This document shows positions 1-12,792 of a DNA stretch of 64,000 bases, piece after piece. Below the pieces are notes generated by a model, which was given only the letters and a program-made list of their open reading frames with translations, made no database searches and had not been told where the DNA came from. This DNA comes from Nageia nagi. Taxonomy: Eukaryota; Pinophyta. Position 1 is the first letter of the stretch; every line of letters begins with the position of its first letter. Location of the stretch: the NCBI GenBank assembly GCA_050084985.1, contig JBITNC010000001.1:179490001-179554000 (forward strand). Direction: 5' to 3'. A program made the position numbers and the translations under genes.

Positions 1-430
1 TATACATGTCAGGTTATCATGGAACCTAATACAAAACATCTAGGTTTCCTAATAATTACCAAAACTAAAATGTTATCTCAAAAAGTATACTAATGACCAA
101 GATTATTCTAGTATAGCAATATAGTCAATACAATAGTTTTAGGTCATTACAAACTTGAGTGTTAGATACTTGAAATAATTATTTAAATTAACTCAATGAT
201 ATAATTTATCTAAACCATCAAATGATCATATACCATTAGTCATAAATACATGGTTTGTAAGGAACTACAAATATCAATAATAATTTTTTTCTAAAAATAA
301 GAATCTACAAAAATAATTTTGTAAATTAGATTACCTTTTAAAAGTTTTATAATCTTTCTAATACATCTAGAACTAAAGAATATTTCATCAAAATATTATT
401 TATTTTAACTCTTCTTAAATTTTCACTACT
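1..430. other. AT-rich stretch, nothing recognised
   Basis: I see no reading frame, RNA gene or repeat structure that I can support here. Confidence 0.5.
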
Positions 431-702
431 TTTTTTCGATTAAGTTGGAGGATATATTTTTGAATGGAATCCTAACCACTTTACATTTGAATCAGTCATA
501 CACATATGAAAACTACTACAATAAACAAGGTGATTTGAACTTGGAACCTTTTAGCAACAAGACATGTATGCTTTTTTTAGATTAAGTTAGAGGATAGATT
601 TTTGAATGGAATCCTAACCACTTTACATTTGAATTAGTCATACATATATGAAAATAAGGTGGTTCGAACTTGGAACCTTTTAGCAATAAGACATGTACCC
701 AA
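431..702 (-). repeat. tandem pair of SINE-like units
   Basis: Two diverged copies lie head to tail at about 431-570 and 573-702, offset by about 142 bp, and the second is shorter through an internal deletion. On the minus strand each unit carries a sequence close to a tRNA B box (GTTCGAACC in the right-hand copy, GTTCAAATC in the left) and ends in an A-run after TTAATC. An A-box-like TTGCACCAGTTGGG lies just upstream on the minus strand at about 703-716. I infer a dimeric tRNA-derived SINE or a tandem SINE insertion. No target-site duplication was identified. Confidence 0.5.
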
Positions 703-799
703 CTGGTGCAATATGCCCAAGGGAATAAAGTTTAAGGTAAACTTATGAGGATTCTATATCTATATGTGTATAATGGGAAGTCCTAAAAATTTGTATACA

Positions 800-958
800 A
801 AAAACCCTAGTCTACCTTTCCTAGCACCTCAGGTGTTACCACTTCCTTTATTACCCCTCCATATGGGTATAGCTTCCTCTCTTGGCTTGTGGGATTAGAA
901 CTTATGACCTCACAAAGGGATACCAAGAGACCTTACCACTACACCAATACCCCATGGA
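800..958 (-). repeat. tRNA-derived SINE-like sequence
   Basis: The minus strand has a very good Pol III A box, TGGTGTAGTGG, within 931-946. About 30 bases further on it has a degenerate B box, AGTTCTAATCCC, at about 891-903. This is the promoter layout of tRNA-derived SINEs. No acceptor stem or anticodon arm can be folded, so it is not a tRNA gene. The 3' limit and target-site duplication are not clear. Confidence 0.5.
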
Positions 959-3590
959 TTTCAAATTATCAATTTTAATAGTCTTATTTTTCATAATTTT
1001 GTAAAATTTTATTTAAATCATATAGCAATAATTTGGATGCAATTCTTTTTGAAAATAAGAGATTAATGTTTCTTCTAAGATGTGGTGAAATCTTTTTCCC
1101 CAAATTTGAGCGTTTTATATTTTTTAATTTATTTTACCTTTTTAAGAAAAATTGTTCGAAATATTTTTTTTGAACATAAATGATTTCTATAACATATGCT
1201 ACAAAATTTACAAAATCTAAAGCTATTTCTACCTATAGTAGTATATTGAAGTTAAATCTATATATAGGAGTGAATTCATTTATATGCATAGACTCAATAC
1301 ATTCTAATTCTAGAGCTTATTCACTCCATAATGAATCTATTTAACAATAAAAAATATAATTTATGTGAAATATTATGATCTAATTTAAATATACCAAAAA
1401 ATAACTTCATCATTTATAATAATTTAATACATAATATTCTAAGTATTACATATTTATTTATATAACTTATCTTGTATATCTTTGGACAAGATTGTACCAT
1501 TGAGTAATCTTACTATATTTTAACTTTAGAATTATTTTTAGTCAAAAGGGATCCTCTAGCCAATTTAGAGAAAGTAGTCATCTATTTTATTAGAAGAATA
1601 ATTGCTCCAACAAGTTTAGAAGGAATAAAGAATTTCTCCATTAAGAATTAACACAACAAGGACTTACTTGATCCATTCTAGCAATTTTATCAAACCTTAA
1701 AATCAAAATTGTAAATCTTATTAAATCAAGAATTAGATATATTATGATAATATTCATAACTCCACCATTCCTTTGAATTCCCTTTCTCATTAATATAAAT
1801 GTTAAATTTTATTTACCATTCTTTTCTCAATGGAAATTATTAAGAAATCAAAATACATATATCTTTACAAGAATAGCTAAGATCAACATCTAAAATACTT
1901 ATTCTTCTTTATAACTTTAAGTATACCATTAAGCTTACGAGGTAGCTATTTCTTAAGTAGTAATTTTCTAATAAATATATCCTCTATTTCAACTAACAAT
2001 TATCTATTCTACAATATTGAAGGCTATAGGTGATGACCAACCAATATTCACAAGTATCAAGGGATTAATAAGCACTATTTAACAACATCTCCACATACAA
2101 CATGGATTTTACTAAAGACATCAAATACACATATTTTTCCTCATTCATGATTCATTTTTGGATTTTGTTGGGCAATATGGTAAGTTCAAGATCAAGCATG
2201 TTCAATATCCTTCCACTACTCCAATAACTTTATAACAAGAATAAGGAGGAATAACTCATGTGAGTTATTTCTTTTAACAAAAATCAGACTTAGCATTTTA
2301 CAGTAAGACTCAAAATATTTTGTGGTATAAATGAATCAAATAAGGAAACTCACAACAAGGTACAAAAGGACAATAACATTACTTATGGGTAATAACTAAA
2401 CAAAGATACTCAAACCTAGATAAAAAGGACTCTCCTACACTTTCATCATGATAATACAGATTTTTATATGTTATCATCACCATAAACCCAAATAGTTGGA
2501 GTTTCAAGTATGAAAACATCCAATATAATTTTTTAATATGTTATATAAATTTTTAAATATATAAAAAACTAAATGTATGCACCAAAAATAAGGAACATAT
2601 ACAAGTACTTGTGAAGCTTTTTCCAAAATAGGCATCATATTCTCCATCCATCAATAGGTCTATCAAAGCATGATTCCAATTTTTATTTAATCCTTATACA
2701 AAAACATATATCTCCTTTAATCTAACTATAGCTAATCTATTTTCCTTTAATAAATCCATCAATTCCTTCTAGACTAAGAGTCCCAATGAGGCATGACTTC
2801 TACCCAAAAAAACTAGTATTCCTACTACTCGTAAAAATCAGTAATCCATAATCTTATTTACTCCCCTCACTTTATTTTTATGGTTTTTTTAATCTATTCA
2901 TATCTTCTCATCCATTCAAACCCCACTAAATCTCATTTTTATTATTTCTAGACCAATTCCCCTCTCTTCCATAACTACTGCCATTATTGGCAATTTTTCA
3001 CCTAACATCTCCACACCTTCATATCATAGTTAGGAAGATTATTTTGCAAAAGAAGATATTATTCAATTATTATCATCTTAATGTATTAATAAAATATTTT
3101 TAAAATTCTTATAAATTCCAAGTATATAGACAATACTTACTCAAAATAGAATTTTAATTTAATTCATTTAACATTAGGTATTCTTGTTAGCATTTACAAG
3201 TATATAGTTAGGTAGTTGACATTGCTAATAATGTTAACATTAATAATTAGTTTCTTAGGTACTAAGTATGCTAAATTACTAATATTATCTTATTTATTTA
3301 AATAAATAATATATTAAAATTTATTAAATCACCATAGTTATCAATTAGAGTAATGTTTTAGACATTGAGAATCAAGTTGCACATTTATTCAAAAATTGTA
3401 GGATATCTTTCCTATTTTATCATCCTTCATGGTAAGATACTAAGGGTTACAAATGTTGGTATCTAATAGCATTTCTCAACCTTATCAATCTCCAAATTTT
3501 TCATTTCATACTTAGCTTTGTACATACAAGCCTATCCAATTTGATACTTGGGAAAATCCTCCATTTAGATGAATTCATACATGACTATCT
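959..3590. other. AT-rich intergenic DNA, nothing recognised
   Basis: About 2.6 kb without an ORF or domain I can identify and without clear repeat boundaries. It is probably very old, decayed repeat sequence. Confidence 0.5.
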
Positions 3591-3614
3591 TATACCTATC
3601 CAAAAAATGTATAA

Positions 3615-3688
3615 GATGAATATATCAATTTATCAACTATGAGAGATGAATATATCAATTTATCAACTATGAGAGATGAATATATCAT
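3615..3688. repeat. 30-bp tandem repeat, about 2.5 copies
   Basis: The 30-bp unit starting GATGAATATATCAATTTATC occurs perfectly at 3615-3644 and 3645-3674, and a third copy breaks off after 14 bases. The identity of the copies points to recent slippage or duplication. Confidence 0.9.
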
Positions 3689-3879
3689 AAAGTAAATCCC
3701 CAAATAGACATGGATGAAAAATATGTAAGAATATATAAGGCCCAATAATTGTTTGATAAGATGAATTATGTAGACATGATTTACTATCATGCAAGTCTAG
3801 TGGATGATGAGTGTATAAAATTTTATATGATGAGTGGCATTATTGAATTATTTTTGGGAGGAATCATTATGCATATATG

Positions 3880-4380
3880 CAATAAGAGGAAGAATACATA
3901 ATACATGTATGCAAGAAAGGAAGGAATACATATGGCTCAAGAATTATTTGACATGATGCAAATACAATTTTAGTCTATAATTACTATAGGATACACACAA
4001 AATGGATTTTGTAAAAAAGTCCCCAAGATATACATATGAGAAGTGTGGAAGAATACATAATACCTACAATTTTTTTACAAGATGCATACGATGCAAATAA
4101 ACTTTCATATACTAGAATTATTGGAGGATATGTAATTCATATCTACACTAATGATTCTCTTAAACTTTTTGATTTAATGAATCACTTGGGAACCAACCCT
4201 AACATCAAAACCTTTGTGTGTATTCTACTTGCATGCAATCATGTAGGTCTAATAGATTAGGATTATAAATAATTTAATACCATGAGTGACTATTATTACA
4301 TTATTTTTAATATGAATCATTAGACATGCATTGATGATATTCTTATCTATATAGGTTATCAATATTATCACCTCTTGAAA
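3880..4380 (+). pseudogene. PPR protein pseudogene, C-terminal part
   Basis: PPR proteins of this class bind organellar RNA in mitochondria or plastids. The readable segment at 4036-4260 translates to a PPR-like series: VEEYIIP, then LSYTRIIGGYVIHIYTND, SLKLFDLMNHLGTNPNIKTF, and a LLACNHVGLID block that matches the LL-AC-H-GLVDEG hallmark of PLS-class PPR proteins. After the stop at 4258 the family pattern continues in decayed form (FNTMSDYYY, then about 4290-4370), where a Y-F-MS-Y-I-P-HY-CMVDL stretch would normally stand. Upstream, around 3905-4020, is another decayed motif (AQELFDMM, IGYTQNGF). Stops and frameshifts show that it is dead. The PPR call is confident; the subclass (PLS, E/DYW) is inferred. 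Confidence 0.8.
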
Positions 4381-4714
4381 TTTAAAATTGAGTATTTTTT
4401 GTAAGGGTCCTTTTGCTAGGGTTTATCTATCTTGTTATTATGGTGTTGTATTATGATTTGATTCTTGATTATAAACCCTAGGTACTTAATTATTTATTAT
4501 TATGGGTATCCATTTATAGTTATGACCTTGAGTACAATATCATAATCATGAATGCAATTTTTTGGTGTTTTTTAACATGATTTTGTATCTATCCTTGAGT
4601 AAAACATCCTAATTATGACCACAATTTTATCAAGATTTTTAACATGGCTCTGTAGCTATCCTTGAGTAAATTTCCTAATCATGACTATGCTTTTGTGGGG
4701 GAGTTTAACATTGA

Positions 4715-5960
4715 GTTTATGAAATGTATGTAAAATGTATATAAATATATGAGGCTCATGAGTTATTTGATAAGATGCATGATATTCATGATTTTCTAGT
4801 CTATAATTGCTACAAGATACATACAAAATAGATTTTTTAAAAAAGGTCCTAATACATGTGATGTGGATTCAATATAATGGATCAAAATTAGACTCTAAAA
4901 TTGCAAGGTAGGGAATTGAAGTAAAAATACACCAATAGAAGAAACCTACAAATGGATTTATTTTATTATCTAAATCCACACTACCTTTACAAAATAATAA
5001 CAAGCCAATTATATATTGATGTCCTATCTAAAATGGAATTTTTTAAAAGCATTCTATTATTAGTAATACCTACTATTTTTAGTAATGTTTAACTTACTAC
5101 AAATACTAAATCTAGAAAATGAGATCCAAAATAGAATCATACATCCTTTATTTAGCAATTAAGACTAACCCAAAATATCAACTCTACCCATGTTCTACAA
5201 TAAAATATATTGAAATTCTAATAATCTTAAAAAATAGAAAATTATATTAAAAGCTAATTTTGTACCACCATACTAGGACTTATGGCCTTAAAAGAGTAAA
5301 AATGGTGACCCAAACAAATATTTGAACCAAAATTTATGGTCCTAGAAAGGTGGTGCATCAACATGTATATACAATATGGAAGAATATATAAGGCCTAAGA
5401 GTTACTTGACATTATGCATGATGAAAATATAATTTCATGGTATACAATGATCATAATATACCTATAAAATGGGGGTTTTAAAAAAATCCACTAAGATATG
5501 TATACAAAAAGGGGAAGAAGTCATAAGGCCTAGGAATTGTTTGACAAGATGCATGTAAGGCATATTTGTAAAATATGGAAGAATATGTAAGGCCCAAGAA
5601 TAATTTGATAAGATGCATGATGCAAATATAATTTCATAGTCTAAAATGATAGTAGGATACCCACAAAATATATTTTATAAAAATTCCTTAAGATATGTAT
5701 ACAAAATAATGAAGAATACATAAGGCTTGAGAACTTCTTGACAAGATGTATGATGGAAATATAATTTCATGTTTTGCACTAGGGTTTTCTAAAAAACACC
5801 CTAAGATATGTATGTAAAATGTGGAGGAATACATAAGGCCCATGAATTATTTGGTAAGATAAATGATGCAATCATAATTTCATGCTCTTTGTGAGATATA
5901 TAAAAATGGATTTTCTAAAAAATACCCTCAAACATGAATGGAAATGGTGGAAGAATACAA
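4715..5960 (+). pseudogene. cluster of decayed PPR-motif repeats
   Basis: Units begin near 4730, 5367, 5505, 5571, 5706 and 5820 and are spaced unevenly, about 65-140 bp apart in the right-hand group. Their translations share the pattern G-R-I-x-K-A-x-E, then FDKMHDAN, II-SW, G-Y-x-Q-N-G, with stops and frameshifts between them. This is the 31-36-residue PPR motif repeated in tandem. The stretch 4870-5350 between the first unit and the rest is unassigned. It may be the remains of one long PPR gene together with the segment at 3880-4380, or of local tandem duplication of one motif. No frame is open across more than about one motif. Confidence 0.7.
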
Positions 5961-8825
5961 TGCATGGATATGTAATAATAAATATGAAAGAATACAAACT
6001 TCCACTAACATCTTTGCTCATGTTTCCTCTTATATCCTCTTCTATACCACCTTAATCAAAATTACAAATAAAATTCCAAGTGGTTTCACTCCTCTACCCC
6101 CTCATCATGTGAAACTCAAAATGCATAAAATATTTTGAAGTTCTCACGTTCCTCATCCAAGATTTTTTTATTTTATTTTTGTTTGTTAATATGGAGAGCT
6201 TGATTGCCTTCCTAAATTTTTTGGAGGTGATTTAAAATAGCCCCAAAGAAATTTCTTCTATAAACCTTTTTTTTTCCTACCCACACCTTTCCATTTATTT
6301 TTTGTTATCTTTTAGGTTGATTTGTCCTAATGATTTTATGGGGAAAATTTTAAATCACCCTATAAAAGTACCAATAAAACCATAAATGTAGGTAGTTTAA
6401 AGCCATTACCTCATAATCATCTCAAATTTCCCACCTCTAAAGCCTTATTTTGGTCTAGTGTGGCTTGATCTATTTGCTACTAATTTTCTAAGCATGGACT
6501 ATCAATATTATAAATTTGAAGTACCTATTATATGTCTAAGATTTATATGATCATTTGTACATGTTATGTAACATCTGAACATGAACAAATAATCATGAAA
6601 CTTTCTTAGATAACTAATTCCTGACCAAGAGGACTACCAATGATCTTCCTAAAGGAGATAAGTCCCAAATGATCATTTTACTATAGATCATGAAGCTCAT
6701 ACTTCATAAGGGGTCTCATGCAATCATATGTTTTATGATTTTAATTTTTTATCTTTGGCATAAGTCTATAAGATGAGTAAGTACACAATTTTCTATAAAA
6801 GACTATAATTTGAAAAAAAGAATGAAATGTTTCTACATCATTCTTGATATATATTATTAATAATATAGATATAAATATAAAGTTTTAGATTTTTACATAT
6901 GATCCATTAGTAAATAGATAAATTATGATCATTAAAAAGAGTTCAAAAATATATTTAAATATATATCTAGAAGGAATTATAATTAGAAAAATTATTTTAT
7001 TATAATTCAAGATAGAAATCAAGAGTATTCTACAGAATAATTTTTCTCATATTATGATGCTTAACAAAGATATGGAGGAACTATATATATGGGGTACAAA
7101 TTATAATAAATTTTAAAGCAACTATAAAAAGTATAAATATTTTGAAATCAACAATTATATTTTAACATATTTGAGAAAGGGGGTAATTTCCTTAAAGTAC
7201 GTTGAATAAGGTAAAGATCAAGAAGTATGGTTAACTCACCATTGTATAATTAATTATTATTTTATATATCTCCTAAACAATGAATGTAGCTAAATTGACC
7301 TTATGCCATAGTATCAAAAATTAGAAAAAAAGATTTGTTGTTCAATGAAATTAGTGAAGATGAAATACACATGAAAAGAAAGTAAAAGATGAATCATAAA
7401 AAAATAATAAGTTATAAATTAAATAGATATAGTAACATATAATGTAATGATTTCTTTCTTATTTAAATAAATTTATCAAAAATCATCCTTGTAATGAGTA
7501 TTCTTGTAATATACAAAACTATATTTCTTTTATTTGATAAATTTTCTACTTGTTTTAGGATAACTAATTGAATATTTTACTTTCAATGAAGGCAATAGTA
7601 AATGATAGTGTTGATTATCAATAGGGATGAATTTTATCCAATAAATAGGGGCATCAATAAGGTTGGAATTACATATTGGAATGAGAATATATTTTACATT
7701 AGTCAATGATATCATTGATATTGACATATCAATTAAATAATGATGATCAATGAAGGTATGAAAATATTAGTAAAGAACATGATAATGAATATCTCAAAGT
7801 AATAATAATAGAATTGTAATTGTAATTTTTAATTATTATTATTAGAATCAAGAAAAAGATTTATCATGGAATAGTAAAAATTATAATGAATCAATAAAAA
7901 TCATAAACCTAATAATATATAGTTATCAATTATGAAGAATTGAATTAATTTAGATGGAAAGAGGTTAAATAACTCGATAGTAATTTTGTAAATATTACTC
8001 TAATCAATCATTGAACATGAGAAATAAAAAAACTACACCCATTATTTAGGAATTAAATGATTACATATCATATAAGACTGCTAAATAGAGTCATACTTTT
8101 ACACCTGAGTATAGATAAACTAAAGGTTTTGACATATCTCCATTCCCTCAATAAATATTATTAATCAATCCTACAACTAATCTATTCTATGGTTTTATAC
8201 TAAAATAATAAACATAGGGATGAGAGTTAAACTTCGAAATGGAAATCATTGTTAGAAGGAAAAGGAATATTTAAGTTTGATTATATAATTTTTTTAATGA
8301 GAAAATGAAATACTGCATTGTCATATTTATAAATAAAAAAATAATGTATAGGATTCTCCATCATATGAATTAACCTTATTTGAAATAATGAAAAATCTTA
8401 TTTACATATTATTCATTATATTTTATTTTCATACATTGATTTTTTTTGGTATCTTTAATCATGTTAATGACTTTAAAATAATTTTTGTGATATTTTAAGT
8501 TTTTAATAGCAAATGGTTAAAAGAACTTACGATGTAAAATATAAAAGTATAATAAAATATAAATAGTTGATGAGTTAGGATATTACATATATTTTGAATT
8601 TCATTTAGTTATATATTTAGTACATATTTGATAATTAATATATTTATTTAAAATATTTTTTTTTATAGTTTTTATTACAATTTTTTAAAAATTGATAAAT
8701 GTTAATAGTTTAAAATTTTCAATTAGTAATTATATGCCGATGATGAATTTATTTTATGTTATTTTTAATTAAACTTATAATTTTAATCAATACATATTAT
8801 ATTTTAGAATTTTAGTATATTATTT
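5961..8825. other. AT-rich intergenic DNA, nothing recognised
   Basis: No domain-bearing frame was found. The short ORF at 5938-6138 starts at the edge of the PPR repeat cluster, but I cannot assign its translation to any family. Confidence 0.4.
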
Positions 8826-10510
8826 ATACCAGTTGTTGATGTAAAGGTGAAGGGCACATAAAGATACTTTTAAACATTCATATAATATTATATTGTTTAA
8901 AAATAAATTCATTTTTGTTTGACTTTAAGCAATTCAAAATACTCTTAATATTTACATTATTATTTAAATATTAATCAAACTTTTATCCACTAGTAAATAT
9001 GTGATAATTATATATGAAGTAGTAGGAATACATTCAAAATAGTTAGATCATTGTTGTTGGTTAGATAGTTATATTACAAACATTTAAAGAAATATCACAA
9101 CTAAAGAAGTACATAATTTCAAGTGTGTTGTGATGTTGGCCTCAGAGTCAAGCAGAAGACCTATATGTATACTTTGTAATATTGATTTATTATCATTGGA
9201 TGGTACAAACAAATATTCAAGAATTAGGATATAGTAGATATCATATTGATTGATATAATTATATTAAATTAAAATAAATTTTTTTTTAGGTATGATTAGA
9301 ATTTCAATAAATCATTTTTTTAAACTATTTAAATCAAGGTGCTAGAAAATAAGGTCATTTAGTAATGTTTATTTGTTGATATGTTATTATTATGGCATGT
9401 TAATTTAATTTTAATTTCTTAATCATATCATGTGTTAATATCATATGAAGAGCTATATATAATTCTATATGATAAATCATTTAAGTAAAATTATATATAT
9501 CATGTTTACTTACTTAATTTGAATGAGGAGGAATGTGAGGCGAATGTTATATATATGTTATATATTATTGTTATTAAAATAATGTTCATTACATATTTAT
9601 CATTTTGATGCCCCTTAAATTCAAAGTTTAACAAAGATAAAATAGATATTAATATTAGCAAAAGTAAGAAGATATAAGTAATAATATACAAACATTGTAA
9701 ATGGATAAAAATGAAAGTAAGTTTACAACATTCTCTTCATATTCCTCCTCACTCACAAAAAATAAGTAGAGTAAATATGTTAATTTATATTATCATATTA
9801 ACTACAAGTTTAAATTTTAATAACTCTTCATTTTATTTTTATTTATGTTTTTTTATTATAACTAAATTTATTTTAATATTATTAATTTCCAACACCTTAA
9901 AAAACATATCAACAAATAAACATTACCAAATAACCTTACTTTCCAATACCCACTTACTTTTCACTTGAAATATGATTTTTATTCAAATTAATTTAATATC
10001 AAATATAAAATAAGATATTTAGTGATACTATATGAATATTTTTATATTTTTAATCTATCTTGATTAAATCAATTTTACTTATTATTCATACAAGTCTTCT
10101 TCCAAACTCTGAGGCCAACATCACAACACACTTAAATTTTAATCTTCTTTAATATAATTTTCTTTATTGAAGAAAAAATTACTATCTTTTGTTTCAAAAT
10201 TAATTAAAATAAAATTAAGATAAATTAATTTATAAAAACTAACGATAATATAACTTTGTATAAGTATATCAACCACGCTTTATTATTTATTTCAGTGAAA
10301 AATAAGTAATGAAATAAATAATTATTATTCAATAATCAACATTAGCAACCTAAGTTTGTAATTAATGGAAGAGGTAAGTGAATGATATACAAAATTTAGA
10401 ATTACCCAAGAATTGTGGCTTATGATAATCCATATAAAATATAATAGATTATCGTTGGTCTAAATTATTAGTCTTTTTGTACTCTCCACTATGACATCAA
10501 CAACTTGGTT
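8826..10510. mobile_element. 1.7-kb imperfect foldback (long terminal inverted repeats)
   Basis: The left half returns as an imperfect reverse complement in the right half, centred near 9.64-9.67 kb. The best arm segments are 9120-9145 against 10096-10130 (both contain GTTGTGATGTTGGCCTCAGA), 9348-9384 against about 9890-9925 (TAATGTTTATTTGTTGATAT in both) and 9518-9545 against about 9730-9760 (GAGGAGGAAT in both). An outermost match, GTTGTTGATGT, lies at 8831 and about 10500. This is the shape of a foldback or Mutator-type element with long TIRs. No transposase or clear target duplication was found. The ORFs inside it are AT-rich and look accidental. Confidence 0.75.
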
Positions 10511-11690
10511 TACATAATAAATAATAAACTCAATACTTTCATATCAGAATATACATATTTGACTTATTATTGATATAGTTATATTTTAATATTTTAATTT
10601 TAATCATTCATTTTAGATTATTCAAAATATTTTAAAGTAATTTTTTTAATCAAGTAATATGTTATACAATAATTTTTATGATTATTTATTATCATTTTGT
10701 ATTAAATAATATGAAATTATATCAATGATAAAATGTTGAATTTTATTAATGTATAAATTATTTTTATGATACATGTCAATCTACGAATTGAATTTTATTT
10801 ATAAATTTTATTGAATTAAAAACAATACATATTTTTGTCTAAATAAAGAATAAAACCATGATATTTATAATGGTAGATAGGTAAATTATAAAAAATTATA
10901 AAACTTAATTTCAATATATGAATTATGTATACAAATTAATATTGATAATATATACAAGTAATTATATCCTCCTTATAAATATATTTACTTTTTTATTATA
11001 AACTAATATTATTAGATATAAATATTATTTATTATTAGAATTCATTAACAATCCTAGCGAATAATATATTCTTCAAGTCATTAATCTTCCCTTCCAAATA
11101 TTTAACATTATAGCATACATAATAGAACCTTATTAAAATAGGACAAAGATATTAGTTTTGTATAAAGTCATAATAAACTAGAAATTAAAATCAATAAGTA
11201 ATATTATAAAGTTTTCTATTATCTTTATTTTTCTCAATTGATATTTATTATAAATTTAGCATCTAGTAGATAACACATTCATTATAAAAGAATCATTATA
11301 TTTATTAACTCAATAAATTTTTGTTTAATATTATTACTTATTATGTAAATAGAATTTGAATAAATGTAAATATGACTATGAGATGACACTAAAGCTTTTA
11401 TTTGATCACATGCTCATTCATAAAGATATCACTTTCAATCTCTAATTTTTTTTATACCACTATGGATTGTCATTATGATTAAATTGGTTAAAAATTTAAT
11501 ATATGTGTATTATTGTAGATACCAAATATTAATTTCTTTGATTTATTATAAATCATATATTAGGTATCTAAAACATATAATTTATTTTTGTATTTTATTA
11601 CTATATTTAAAGGATTATTATGTTGATTGGATTGACATACATTTATTATCTTACATATTACTTTATTTTATACTGCAAGGTTTAAGGAGA
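10511..11690. other. AT-rich DNA, nothing recognised
   Basis: No supported gene. The frame 11475-11705 encodes only AT-driven I/L/Y/K-rich sequence, and I do not consider it a gene. Confidence 0.4.
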
Positions 11691-11930
11691 AAAGGTAATA
11701 GGTAAATTATATTAACATCTACATTGGAGACCAGCTGATATAGAAAATTGTAGTAAACCATTACATAGCATGTATGTCTCATATTGGAACACTAGACATA
11801 GGTTACAACAAAAGGTAAAAGGTAAATTATATTAACATCTACATTGGAGACCAGCTGATATAGAAAATTGTAGTAAACCATTACATAGCATGTATGTCTC
11901 ATATTGGAACACTAGACATAGGTTACAACA
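11691..11930. repeat. 120-bp tandem duplication
   Basis: Copy 1 (11691-11810) and copy 2 (11811-11930) differ at only one position by eye. In a region otherwise full of old, diverged repeats this is a recent event. It lies just upstream of a TATA-like box (11992), so it may be a duplicated promoter-proximal block of an LTR. Confidence 0.95.
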
Positions 11931-11991
11931 AGGTCAACACATGACCGACTCAACCAACAATCACCAAGAAGAAAACTTACCTATAAAAGGG

Positions 11992-12000
11992 AGATTCTTG
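11992..12000 (+). promoter_or_regulatory. candidate TATA box (possible LTR promoter)
   Basis: TATAAAAGG stands out as a consensus plant TATA box. It is 60 bp downstream of the 120-bp duplication. No gene follows, so it may belong to an unrecognised solo or decayed LTR. Confidence 0.35.
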
Positions 12001-12599
12001 ATATAACTATCATGATTTAAATCTCAATAATCAATAATGCACATATTATATATTGATTCTCACATGCAATTGAGTTTTTTTACCACCACATATCAAATTG
12101 AGATTTTATGTCCTACTACTACCACTACTTCATACTTTTACTATTGTTATTAGATTAGCCTTTTTCATAGGTTTAACTTGAGTTTGGGTTAAGTTAGTAA
12201 GGAAAATCCATGTAACATCACATGGTAAGTATACATCGTGCACTTTTATAGTAGGATTAGTGAAGAATGAATATCTAAACTTCAAATAAATATGGCTACA
12301 AGCCTCTTCTAGTAAAAAATTAGCTTTATTTCTTCAATATGGGTAAAAATAATATCTTTGTGTTATATGTCAAATTCAAATTTGATACAGTGTAGGTAAC
12401 ATTGTTATTTATTATATGAGATCTAATTTTGATAATCCTACCCATTTTTTTACTTTATTAAATTAATTTAAATAAATATTATTAATTGAATAAAAATATT
12501 TTTTAGTATTTACATATTGGTGAATTTGTCATTTTTTTTAGAAATTCTAAGTTTGTTGAACATAACATTATTTATGGAGTTTTTCATTAGAAAGTTAAG
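12001..12599. other. unassigned DNA downstream of the TATA-like box
   Basis: No gene or repeat is recognised. It may be the rest of a decayed LTR, but no boundary is visible. Confidence 0.35.
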
Positions 12600-12792
12600 T
12601 TTTGCATGATCTTTTTTTTTTTGTATGAGGATGATAATGTTCTCACACAATGAAAGTTTTTGTAGGGAATTAACATCCATCATTTATTACATTAGACATA
12701 TCCACTTGCAAGTGAGGGGGTGAGATTTGAACCTGAGGTAACTACCCCTCTCACCAACTCCCCTACACTTGCTAGATTTTTGCATGATCTTT
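12600..12792 (-). mobile_element. tRNA-derived SINE with 15-bp target-site duplication
   Basis: A perfect direct repeat TTTTGCATGATCTTT flanks the element at 12600-12614 and 12778-12792. Read on the minus strand, the body starts near 12777 and carries an A-box-like TAGGGGAGTTGG and a B box GGTTCAAATC about 30 bases later. It ends in a poly(A) tract, seen as the T-run up to about 12622 on the plus strand. TSD, Pol III boxes and tail together make a complete SINE of about 160 bp. It would be transcribed by RNA polymerase III and mobilised by LINE machinery in trans (known for the class). Confidence 0.9.

Noticed and set aside
891-946. tRNA gene on the minus strand
   Set aside because: The A box is good and the B box is degenerate, but no acceptor stem or anticodon arm can be drawn. 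A SINE-like origin explains it better.
3596-3790. Reverse-strand ORF with repeated peptide
   Set aside because: Created by the 30-bp tandem repeat in AT-rich DNA.
9711-9968. 85-codon open frame
   Set aside because: It lies in the right arm of the foldback, with no protein signature and no matching frame in the left arm.
11475-11705. 76-codon open frame
   Set aside because: Low-complexity AT-driven translation running into the 120-bp duplication.
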